Origin: Lates calcarifer
Taxonomy: Eukaryota > Chordata > Actinopteri > Centropomidae
Assembly (NCBI RefSeq): GCF_001640805.2
Contig: NC_066833.1
Coordinates: 9,099,215 to 9,163,214 of the forward strand
Direction of reading: 5' to 3'
DNA: 64,000 nucleotides
In this document: positions 12,904-24,000 of the stretch, one piece after another
How positions within the stretch are numbered: position 1 is the first letter of the stretch
How the letters are laid out: every line of letters starts with the position of its first letter
Notes under the pieces: generated by a model
What the model was told of the DNA's origin: nothing
The model's input: the letters and a program-made list of their open reading frames with translations, nothing else
Databases searched by the model: none
Program-made: the position numbers and the translations under genes

Positions 12904-13944
12904 CTGTGTAAAATAACACATCTCTGCTCTGAGATAAGACACAGCAGAAGGTCACAGACCACAGCCTCCACAGCAGATACTGGTAGCTTTAGGTTAATGT
13001 GACAGTGAGTCACCGGCGTCGAATAAACACAGCTCTCAGATCAGATAACTGAGGCTTTTTGCTTCCACCCCGATCGTAATTAAGTCATCGCCCCCCCACC
13101 CCACCCCCACCTCCAGTATCTGGTTGTCACCTTGTTGTATCATTACTGTCGCTGGATCATTTCGCTGTACTTAGTTATTACTTAGCACCCACTAAATATA
13201 GCTTTGCCCAGGCAGCCAGTGTGATAGCTCTTTGCAGCAAAGCCAGCTGTGGGTTGTTACACCCCCACCCCCAACCCCCCCACTCTAACCTCAGTCAGTC
13301 AAGAAGACTTAAATGGATAAAACGCCACTCAGTCAGTTATGTTTCCTCCTGAAGATTTACTCCAACAAGGACACTGAGAAATTGGACGGGAGTTATTCTG
13401 CTAGTTTATTTTTCTTTAAAGTGGGGGCCCAGCTGTGACACTTCACCCCCCCCCCTCCAGTCAATTAATATAAGCCTTACAGCTCTGGTAAGGACTCAGT
13501 GGGTTGCGATGCTTAAGAGGCAGATTTGACAGGAGCTGAGTGGGGACTGACTATTTACTGATTATTTTTAGGAAATGCTGCTTTTTTATTTGGGGGTGGG
13601 CGAGTGGATAAATCTGAGCCTCCGTCCATCAGCTACACTTGATTCTCAGATGACACGCCGCTGAAGATGATGCCTTCAGGCTCGACATGTTTAATACGAC
13701 TTCTGCACGAGTTTACTGAACTGTCAAACTGACCCCAGCAAAGTTTTTACGATGTTCACTGTCGTCTGTCTTCAAGTATAAGCCTGTGAAGTTTGGTGAC
13801 TGTATGTTGACACACAGGCTCAAATTCAAACTAATAAAGGTTTAGCTGCACGTTTCAGACTCTGAGCATCTCCTGTGTTTCCCTCAGAGCCTCAGGTGGA
13901 ATCCTTTCCTGCAGCTGCAGTTTGTCCTGAACAGGCCACAATGT

Positions 13945-14090
13945 TTGGAGCTAGTTAGCAGAAGTTAGCATGCTCACCAAACACAGTGAACACGGTTAAC
14001 ATCACGCCTGCTTCATTAGCATGTTAGCATAGTCTCTGTGATCATGTTGTCATGCTATCATTAGCATTTAGCACACAGAGAGCTGATTAG
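13945..14090 (+). repeat. Teleost interspersed repeat, copy B
   Basis: It contains GTTAGCATGCTCACCAA, TTCATTAGCATGTTAGCAT and ATTAGCATTTAGCACA, shared with the copies near 2.6 kb and 61.8 kb. It is shorter and more diverged. Confidence 0.5.
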
Positions 14091-14126
14091 TCTTTCACAG
14101 TGAGTTTTACAAACTAATTTGCCTCT

Positions 14127-14127
<1 letters not shown>

Positions 14128-14159
<32 letters not shown>
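14128..14159. repeat. TG microsatellite
   Basis: About 16 uninterrupted TG units. Confidence 0.95.
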
Positions 14160-14161
<2 letters not shown>

Positions 14162-14779
14162 ACAGTGAAAACATAAACAGCTTATTCAGCAGAATGTTCT
14201 GGGTTATTTTACATTTGCTTCCTGTTGCGTTTAGACTCACTGACGCTCGATGCAGCAGCTCAGACTGCTGCTCTCCATACTTTGTCTTCACAACAACTTT
14301 TTTTTTTTTTTTTTGAGTTTGCAAACCCAGCCTCATCTGCAGCTGGTTTATTTTGGCGTTTGATACTCAGTGTTTACTCTATTTTTGTCATTCGGATGTG
14401 CTAAAATATCAGAGCAGCAAAGCTAAGCTGCGAGCTGCTGTAACTCCTGCCTGTCACACCATGAACACCTCCTCCACAGTCCCATGGTGCCATGAGAGGA
14501 AAGACTTCATTAATACTGAGAGAACTGTCCTTTCTTTCTGAGTCGCCAGTGAATGAACATGGTGACCTTTTCAGTATAAAAGCACTGCTGATATTAAGGC
14601 AAAGTTAATGAAAGGCAATAAAATCTGAACCCTGAAGATCAATAACATTTCTTCTTTGTTTGCGAGCACCTAACATGGCGAGTTCTACCTCCATGCCCCA
14701 AAACCAGAGGACAGGTAGGAATCCGAAGCACTGGATGGAGCCAACTGTTGTAGAGAATCCAACTCTCTCATGAGTTGGC

Positions 14780-15258
14780 GGAGACCAAACAACCAGAAAA
14801 AAGAGGTTTTCATCAACAGGGAGAGAAAACAGAGCTGGAGAGGCTGCAGAATTACAGCGACGCAGAAAGAGCACCACAAAGAGCCACTCAGGTGAGGAAC
14901 GACATCAAAAGGAAGAAAAAGAAAAAGCTGTGACAAGCTTACAGCTGACATCCAAATGGAGGAGGAGAAAAACAACGTTCTCCAGGAAGAAATGAAGGTC
15001 GGGCAGGACGAGTTTGAGACTGAGCTCCAGATGGAGAAGATGAAAAACAAGAAGAACTGGAGAAACTCAGAGCTTCACAAATCAAGTCCCTCAAAGACAA
15101 GACATCACAGGACGAGCTGCTGGTGCAGGACCTGAGGGACGTACAGGACGCCTGGTGGAGGAGATCGACCTCGTGCAGAATGACGCTGCCGAGAAAGAAG
15201 TCAAAACTCAGCTCAACGATCAGCTCTCACACAACCAGGAAATATCAAAGCATCAAGG
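14780..15258 (+). pseudogene. Frameshifted coiled-coil gene fragment
   Basis: Three plus-strand frames in succession give coiled-coil-like peptide: GEKTELERLQNYSDAERA, then QMEEEKNNVLQEEMKVGQDE, then EELEKLRASQIKSLKDKTSQ, then RLVEEIDLVQNDAAEKEVKT. Joining them needs at least three frame changes, and a stop occurs near 14,931. The last block ends ISKHQ just before a GTGAGT at 15,260, so an exon end may remain and it may not be a simple processed copy. I do not recognise the parent gene. A real gene with sequence errors cannot be excluded. Confidence 0.45.
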
Positions 15259-16619
15259 GTGAGTGGAAGGATTTAAATATCAGAAAAAACCAAACCAAAA
15301 AAACCTTTATCTCCTGCGTCTCTTGCTGTATTTAAACGTAGGTTGTACTGGAACAGTCGAGAGTTCAAGAACCTGTTGAAAATATAGTCACTGAAATGTC
15401 ATTATAATTAAGAAATTAAGAACCACATATACGCAGAACTTTTCTCATGATTCCTGATCAATATTTCACAATTTCATGTGTTTAATCCAAGAGATCCCTG
15501 CATGTTGATCAGTGAGCTTTAGAGATGCTGACATATGGACTGTGTCTGTTTCTGCTCTTTATGCTAAGCTAAGCTAACTGACTGCTTGCTGTAGTTTCAT
15601 ATTTAAAGGAGCTGCAGTGTAATCAATATGTTTATAAGGAAGATAAATAATAGATCAATAGTTTGTATCCACCATGACCTAACAGTGAGAACCTCTCTCA
15701 TGGTGGGCATATCATTTTAGAGAAACTACCAAATTAGGCCAACTCTGAATGATTCAAATTAATCTTCTTAATCAAGTATTATCTTGAAACGCCTCCTAAC
15801 TTTAAAGAAGAGATTTAAGGGGATTTCAGAAGCCATCGCCAAAGACTCGTGACCTAATTCAGTTCTTTTAAAATCCACTTTACTTGTAGACCTACAGCCA
15901 ATGTATGTGTGATCTGAGCTGGTAATTTCATTTAGAAAAATGTCAGTGTTCACTCCACTGTTCACACAAAAGACCTGGCACCTACATTACCCACAATGCA
16001 TCTCGACTGCAGAGAGTTCGATCACAGATTCAGATGATTTATGCTACGTGCAACATGTAGCTCTGAGCCGTTAGCTTCCATCCATTATCTGAACCACCTG
16101 TCACTTTGAGGGTTGAGGGTTTGAATCCAGAGGTGACAGTGCTAACCACTGCTCCACTGTGCCTCAGCAACGTGTCCAGGCTTTTCACAAACACCTGGAA
16201 AAAGACTTCATTAATTTCCTGACAAGGATTTAAAAAACAATGAATAAAAAGATAACAAGACTCAGTGATGGATTCTATATGAAGTTCCTGTTGGTGCACA
16301 TTTTTTAGTTTTAACATGGAAATCACTATCAAATCAAATACCGATGAGAAATGAACATTATCAGGTCATGATTGATTTGAATTATCTGACAGATGCAGAC
16401 TGACTGTGAAGGTTAACAGATGATGTATCACTGGAAGGAAGTGATTTGTGGTGGGGTCACTGCAGCAGCATCCCTTTGACTGGGACATAAAGCTGCAGAG
16501 TGAAACACATCAAGGTCTCGGTGGCGTCAGAGGTCGACACGAGATGGTTCCATTTGGTCCGGTGGATAAAATAATTCACGGCGCTGTGCAGCAGCTGACG
16601 TACAGCACATCACATCACT
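15259..16619. other. Non-coding DNA between the coiled-coil fragment and the col18a1 3' end
   Basis: No exon is seen. Repeat fragments are present: ATGCTAAGCTAAGCTAAC with GTAGTTTCATATTTAAA (15,548-15,607), a motif I know from many teleost repeats, and the fragment at 16,101-16,166. Confidence 0.5.
16101..16166 (-). mobile_element. Fragment of a teleost 'GCAGTGGTTAGCACTGTC' repeat
   Basis: The minus strand reads GGCACAGTGGAGCAGTGG, then TTAGCACTGTCACCTC, then a GATTCAAACCC stretch. This matches the end of a very common fish repeat. Only about 65 bp remain. Confidence 0.5.
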
Positions 16620-17802
16620 GCTGTGGTTGAAAAAGACTTTAATTCAGTGCCTGGGAGAAACAGTACAGCACATTTTGTTATAAAAATGGATTTCCACAGG
16701 TTCAGTCAAGACATCAGTAGCACTAAGGCCAGGTTAGTCTCTGAAAGTCAAAGCTACTGCAAAAAAACAACAACAAAAAAAAAAAAAAGGTCCTGGTTTT
16801 TCCCTCCCTAACACCTACGACAGAAATCACTCCAACGACTCCAACAGCAAACTAATCACTTCCTCACTGCTTCTCTGTAACGTGGTGAAAGGGAAAATAA
16901 TCATTTTAGATTCAAAGGGCTCAATTTGCTCCAGAGGGAACCTCGCCCTCTGGATGTGGGATTATTCATTACAGTAGTGTCTGTGTCCAACAAGGTCATT
17001 TAAATGTGGGGCGAAGTAAAAGCATCTGAGGGAGTAAAAACCACTGTAACATTTACATATTTGTAGAATAATGCATAAAAAAGAAGTGGTAGAATATATG
17101 AGCTTATTGTGTGAAGCAGTCCTGGTTGTGTAATAAGGCACAGTTTCTGATCAGAAAAGAATTAAATGCTCTGTGCTGCGCAGAATATAAATGAGGGTAT
17201 TTAGCATTTTTTAATTTTTCCTAATCATTTTTTTTGTCCTTACATAACTTCATTTAAAAATAAATATCTATTATCTTCTTTAAATTTAAAATAGTCCTTA
17301 AAAGTTTGCTGTACCCCATCATAACCCACAATTCTAAAATGAAATTGTAAAAAAAAAAAAAAAAAAAAGTGGAAATGATCCATACCTAAAATAAAAAATA
17401 ACAGGATGGATATAGCATTTTTAAAAACAGTTCAAAAAGAAAAACAAGAACAAAAACAAAACAAGAACACAAACAGACATGTAATATACAGATTTCTTTT
17501 TTAAATGGATACAATTTGAGAACACATTTAGCTTCTCTGTTGTTGTTCCACCTCTTGAAGAAAATATGTGCCAATGCCCCCAAGAAAAAGGACCAACACC
17601 CCCTCTGTTCAACCCATCTCTTTGGCGTTTCATGGAGGGGAGGAGCAGACGATGCAAAGCGTCTCTGCCAGGCAAAGAGCCACGGGGCCAGTTCACTGGA
17701 CGCTGCAGGTTCACACGCCGTGTTAACAGGGAGGAAAAACAAAAAAACAAAACTGGGGCCTGGAAAAAAAACAACAACAAAAAAAGAAAGGATGGACGGG
17801 CT
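16620..17802 (-). other. col18a1: col18a1 3' untranslated region (extent inferred)
   Basis: This stretch follows the stop codon and is A/T-rich with a homopolymer at 17,349-17,367. It has no coding frame I trust. The end is set by the poly(A) signal described at 16,638-16,643. The length of about 1.2 kb suits the family, but the end is an inference. Confidence 0.5.
16638..16643 (-). terminator. Candidate poly(A) signal ATTAAA for col18a1
   Basis: On the minus strand ATTAAA is followed about 15-20 bp later by CA-type cleavage positions and then by a TG-rich stretch (TGATGTGATGTGCTGT), the usual downstream element. Other ATTAAA or AATAAA copies occur nearer the stop, for example around 17,210, so alternative ends are possible. 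Confidence 0.4.
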
Positions 17803-18016
17803 TTATTTTTTGGAGTGTGATATGAGGGCGTTCTCGATGCAGAGGACGATGTAGGAGCCGGAGCAGCTGCTGGAGGTTTGCTGCAGGAGGTGGCCGCTCT
17901 GCAGCGATGACGCCAGACCAGTCACAGCGCGCTCGCCCGCTCGCCACGTTTCACAGTAGTGGTCTGTTTGCCGGTGGCCTTTGTTGTTTGATCCGTGCCA
18001 GACCATTTTCTCCGGC
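17803..18016 (-). CDS. col18a1: col18a1 exon 42: endostatin C-terminus and stop
   Basis: The coding part is 71 codons with stop. It reads [20 protein letters not shown] and CETWRAGE, and ends [17 protein letters not shown] before TAA. The three remaining endostatin cysteines are present, so both disulfides can form. An AATAAA overlaps the stop (17,802-17,807) but is too early to be the main poly(A) signal. Acceptor GCCACAG. Confidence 0.97.
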
Positions 18017-21000
18017 CTGTGGCAAAGAAAAAAAAAAAAAACGAGCGCAGAGGTCAGAACGTGTTTACGTTAAATATACATCTGAGAAGCTGCGTCGCTG
18101 ACTCACCATGCGCTGTCCCTGAGGATATCTCGACCATCGAAGGAGTAGATCGGCACGTTCTCCTTCATTTTGCTCGCGTCGTCACCAAACATCGACTCCC
18201 AGCTGCTGAACAACACCTGGTCCTGAAAGGACGAGAATACAAAGATGAAAACTTCAGCTCTCCTTCAGCAGCAAGATAAACAGAGAATTCAATCAAACAT
18301 CTGAACTGCCTCCGCCCCAGCAGCAGCCTCTCACCTTGAGGTTCAAGATGGGGAAGCTGTCCCTGTCCGACCTGCGGACGATGGTGTAGAGGTCTTGAAG
18401 CTTAGAGGACAGGAAGGCTCTGAAGGTTCCCTTCAGGCCCACGGCACGAGCCTGCTGGAAGCACAGGAAGTCAGCCCCGCGGATTCCTCGCATGTTACCG
18501 GTCTGAGGGGCGTTCAGGGCGATGAGGTGTAGCTGCGGAGGACAGGTTGGCGTTAGAACAGCAGCTGCTAATCAAATACAGTGTTGGTGAGCTCTCGTGG
18601 TTCAGCTCCACTCACTCCAGATCCTGACGTGTCCACGTGGCCTCCAGGCTGCGGGACAGGAGGGCTGGGTCGCCTCTGTGGGGTGACCGGGTATCTGTTC
18701 TCAGTGTGTGGGGTGGCTAATCGTCCGTCTGTGTGACCCGTGTGTCTCGGATCCGGGAACCTGGGATCGTACTGCGGGGGGTATCTGGGGTCCACGGGCG
18801 GGTGTGGTGGAGGCTCAATGGGACGTATGGCAGAACCAGACTGGGAGTAATGGCCAGCGCCGTTGTTCTGGGACTGGTCCCGGGACTCGGGGTACAGGAC
18901 CACGGGAGGAGGCTGGACCTCCGCCACCTCGTTCTCCTGGAACAGAAAAACACGATCAGTCAGTGAACGTCAGACGGTGAAATACGTTTATTCGGTCGTT
19001 GAATTAAACTTACCAGATCTCTGAAGAAGGGCCTGTACTCTCCGAGCTGAGAGGAGGAAGGAGAAGATTAAATAAGCAGAAATCAAGCAGCAGTTTACTT
19101 CGAATATGTCTTATTGGGATCTAGGATTTCCGTACCATGACTTGCCGCAGTCCATCGCGCACTCTCAGGTAGAGGTCTGCCCGGTCTATGATGTAGACGA
19201 GGCTGCCCTCTGCCTGACGTCTGGCAGAAGCGATCATTGTGTCGTACGATCTCAGCACTGTAACCTGAGGACAAAAACAAAGATGGACGCCGCGTTTCAT
19301 CGGGCGAGTTCTCGTTAGACACGACACAACTGGACCAGTCTGCAGACTCATCATTGTGAATTAGGAGTTGTATCTGGAACTGTGATGGTACTTACTCCAG
19401 AGGAGAGACCAGGACTTCCAGGTGGGCCAGGAGGACCAGGAGGTCCTGGGACACTGACGGCTTGAAATTAAAACAAAAACCTGTTAATGACTCAGCTCAT
19501 GAAAAGCTCCGGTCAACACTGTCTCCAGTAGCAGCAACAACAGTCCGTATGATGTAGACTAAATCTTCAAACTTACGGTGATTGGGCCTGTATACTCCAG
19601 GAAGTGAGCCTGGAGATCCTGGAGGTCCAGGTGGTCCTGGAGGACCTGGACGTCCATCATAACCAACGCCTGGTGGCCCCGGTGGTCCCTGAGGTCCAGG
19701 AGGGCCCACAATGGAATCTCCCTTTGGACCCTAACATCAGAGAGAAGCATTTTTAAAATGTCCCGCACGTAGACGGAGGTTTCATCGTACCGGACGCTTC
19801 ACTCAGAACTCACCGGTAAACCTGGTTTTCCAGAAGGTCCTGGTGGACCTTGGACTCCGAAACGTGGGTCATAATATCCACCACCGGGCTCTCCCTTCTC
19901 TCCCTTCACACCTGGATCTCCAGTTTCTCCTTTCAGTTCATTCTGTTGGAAAACACTGTGATAAGTTTTCTTCTTATTTCACATCTGACACAGCGACAGA
20001 ACAGACTGCTGGTGGAGCCATCGGCCACTTTACCTTGAACGCGTAAATATCAAAGTTAGACGCCGTTCCTGGAAAGAACAAAGCTGTTTTAGTGACGAAG
20101 CTTCAGTCCTGTACTGCAGTAGATGTGTCTGTAATCATGGTTCTGGGTGTTTATTTAATTCAAAGTCTAGAATCTACCTGGGATTCCTGGAAGTCCTCGC
20201 TCGCCACGCTCTCCTTTTTCCCCTTTAGTCACTGCAACACAACACATACAGTATTTACACTGCACAGGTGTATCTGATAACACACAGTAACACTGTGCCA
20301 CCCTGATTCACTGATAGTGATGTCGTCTACGTTTTATCACTTCATCCTCCAAATCTGAGACCTGACGGCTTAATCTCTTCACAGAACAGTGTCTATCTGC
20401 TTCAGGCTGAGGCGGCTGGATCAAACTGAAATTAAGATAGAACTGTTTATCTCTGCAGACACTGTAAACCTTTTCTCTGAGCCCTCTCTCTGTCTCACAG
20501 TGTTACGTATCTGGTGCTAAAACAGCAGACTGAGGCGTGCTCCGAGGTCGTACCTGGATAATTCCTTGAGGTTTCATCGTAGCGCTGTGAACGGAAAGAA
20601 AGGAAAAAAGCTTAATGACACCAGTAAGAGCAGAGGAAAAGATGTGTCTAAGGTTTAAGATAAACACAGCAACTGATTCACTATTTGAGCAGCCAGATAA
20701 AGCCAATAATGACTGACTGCCAAAGTGTAAATATCAATCGCTCGGCTCTCATACATGACAGAGATTTTACCACAAACTGCTGCACAGAAATGTTCAGGTA
20801 CCAGGTTTTGGATCTTGTGTACTCACATTGAAGCGATCTATAGGAATGGCTGGACCAGGGGGTCCAGGTGGTCCTGGTGGTCCAGGTGGGCCCTGATGAA
20901 AACAAAGTGACTCTCATTAGAAACTAACATGAAGAAATAACATGAATAAGTATTTTATTCTTTTTCACAGCTGCTCACAGTGAAACATAAACACAGAGCA

Positions 21001-24000
21001 GAAGAGCTGACGTGTGTTGAATGTTTTGCTTCATTAGTCTTCTTCTGCAGCTGTCCAGTCAGCCTACCTATGGTATTGGTAATAATACTGATACTCACTG
21101 GGTAGCCATATCCAGCACCACCTCCCGGCTCTCCTTTCTCACCCTTGTATCCATTCACACCAGGACGACCCTGAGGAGAGGAACTCACAGATTCACTTTT
21201 TCCTACACTTGAATAAACTAAAACAGTGACATTGAAATATATCTTATACTAATGTGATACTACACAGTGGCTGCAGAAAGTATTCAGACCCCCTCACTTT
21301 TTGCACACTTTATTGTGTCTTAGATTTGATTGTAATTGGGTTCTGCAAAGAGTTAAATTCAGTGTCTCTTCAGACCAGAGAAATGTGTCCCTTAAATACC
21401 GTTTGGGAACTCCAAGAGGGCCGTCATATGACTTTTACTCAAGGCCTGATTGATGGAGTGCTGCTCATATTTCAGGCAGGTTCTCCATCTCTGCAACGAC
21501 CGTTGGGTTCTTGCTCTCCGAGGCTCTTCTTGCCCAGTTACTGAGTTGGACCAGAATCAACTCTCGAGTCCTGCTGGTTCCTTCTTCTATTTAACTCTCA
21601 CTGAAGTCACTGAGCTCCTGGAAACACTCAGGGTTTTATACCTTTGCCCTGATTTGCCTTAGACTTCACGCTGACACGTTAACTGTGGAGCCTTACAGTG
21701 GTGCTCCAGTTATGACAAAACTGACACGACAGTAAAATGTATGAAAAGTGAAATGGTCTGAATTCTCTGTAATGGAAACACAGAACAGTAAAATATATCA
21801 ACATAAGACACAGAGGGACTTACAGGTCGTCCAGGCATTCCAATTTCACCTTTTAATCCAGGAGGTCCATACTGACCCTGCAGCAATAAATCATGAAATA
21901 GAGGACAATGTGAGGTAGGAGAATGATGAGGAAAAGATATGTGCTTTAAATTCAAAACCGTTTTGATGAATCTTGCTTGAACGTCTCAACATCTCAAACA
22001 CTTACAGAGGGACCAACAGGTCCAGCAGGTCCTCGGTCTCCCTACGAGCCGATGAAGGAAGATCAGTTTTAACAGCAGAAAATCAACAGAGCAGATCACA
22101 CCAGGCAACAGACGCAGACACAGTCAGCCAGCTGCAGCGAGACTCACCTTCTGACCTCTTAACCCGTCCAGATGCAGCAGATTTCCATCAGGTCCGATCA
22201 CTAAGCCTGGCTCGCCTTTCTCACCCTGAACACAGAGCATAGACTCAGTTACAGTCACGTCTTTATGATGACGAGGAGATAAATGAACGACTGAACAAAC
22301 AGATAACCAAGACTTTCACCTTCACTCCGTAGCCAGGAAGACCAGGATCTCCTCTGTCCCCCTTTGGTCCCATAGGTCCCTGCAGGATGAAAAAACAAAA
22401 ACATCATCCAACCTGTTAGAAAATGAGACGTTGATGTTCGATATGATCTAAAGGCATCATGGGTATTTGGGAAAAAACAGAAATGTGACTTACAGGGAAT
22501 CCAGCCTGACCAGGTAAACCAGGTCCACCCTGCACAGGAAGACAACACGATTTACATTTCACTTCATTAGACTGGTGGTTACAACACAACCACTTATTCT
22601 ATAAAATGTGTGTGCAGCTTTCACTGAATGTTGTACGACTGACTTTAATAACATATTGAATTGGAAACAGATGTTAATGGTTAGATAATTTGATCCCTCA
22701 CACACTGATTTGTATTTAGAGCAGCAGCTCCATCGCTGCCCCAACACACACACAAGGACAAGTTAATTGTACGTTTCACCACGTGGTATAAATCTAACAT
22801 GTTTGTCTGTCACGTCTCAGCCCCTCCACCCACTCTACAATTATAATCACAAGTGCACAATCAATGTTATTAAGTGCACGGAGGAACATTCAGGGCCACG
22901 GAAAGTCTATAGTTACACTAAATACATTTATCTAAGTGTAAAGGCAGAATCCCAAAACAGTGCATCATCTGTATCAGTATCATGTACAGATGTCTGAGAA
23001 TATACCTGAGGCCTGACACTGCCGACGACTCCGTCAAACTGTAGGGACACAAACAGAACAAATGATTAAAAGTCCTCAGTCTGAGTTGTTATTTTCACGT
23101 CTGCCATCTTGTTTTTTTTTTCCTTACATTGTCAGATGAGTAGATGATTTGTCCTGGTGGTCCAGGTGGACCTGGTGGACCCGGGAGTCCGGTTCCGTCT
23201 CGACCTGCTTCACCCTAAAACCACAGCGAGATGATGAAGAACCTTCCCCACTGACAAGACGTCCAAAACCAACATGAATCAAATGCAAATGAGACTTTCA
23301 TGATATTCACCCTCTCTCCTTTGTCACCTCTGTCTCCCTTTGGTCCCTGTAAAATTCAAGAATGAAACACTTACTTTAACAACTTTAACAACTTTAGCAT
23401 CCAAACACCTGCTTCACGCACTGATAGGTTGGACTAAACAGTGAGAGGCAATCAGGCAGTTTCAGATACAAGAAAAAGAAAACTCTCTAAAGTCATGTGT
23501 CCTTGTGAGCCGCTCCGAGGGTGCATGAAATATTCTTTTTTTTTTTTTAATCAGACTGTCGGATGTGGAGGGAACTGCCTCTTCTACCTGAGGACCAGGG
23601 AAGCCATCCAGCCCAGGTCGTCCATCTCTTCCTACGGGACCCTCGTTGCCCTTCGGACCCAGTATGCCAGGCAGCCCAGGTTTACCCTGCAGAGGTACGT
23701 TCATGTTATATGAAACACGCACAAAGAAAGTTATTGTAAAAACACATAATGACGGTGTAAAGCAGGAGCAGTAAGAAAACAAAACTCAGCTTTATGTGCT
23801 AGGTTTCAAATTCAGTACAGGACTGTCTGTTTTAATATTCTTTTAGCCAGAGCTGCAGATCTGAATGACACTCCAAAGGTAATCCATTAAAGATAAAATG
23901 TTCTGTGTTCACATGTTTGTATCCATTTTATTTATTGATTTATTTATATGTAAGGACTTCATTTCGGATGAATGAAGCCGTGGCTTTGTTTCCTCAGCAT

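Larger units (their letters stand above)
10104..14779. other. Non-coding DNA, no gene seen
   Basis: The stretch holds a poly-C run (10,619-10,633), CA and TG microsatellites (12,873-12,900 and 14,128-14,159), several C-rich patches (around 13,090, 13,262 and 13,446) and a teleost repeat copy (about 13,945-14,090). No exon is supported. Confidence 0.55.

Noticed and set aside
14605..15050. Minus-strand frames opposite the coiled-coil fragment
   Set aside because: They are antisense of Glu/Lys-rich coding-like sequence, giving Phe/Ser-rich artefacts.
17802..17807. AATAAA overlapping the col18a1 stop codon as the poly(A) signal
   Set aside because: Cleavage there would leave almost no 3' UTR; a better signal lies at 16,638.
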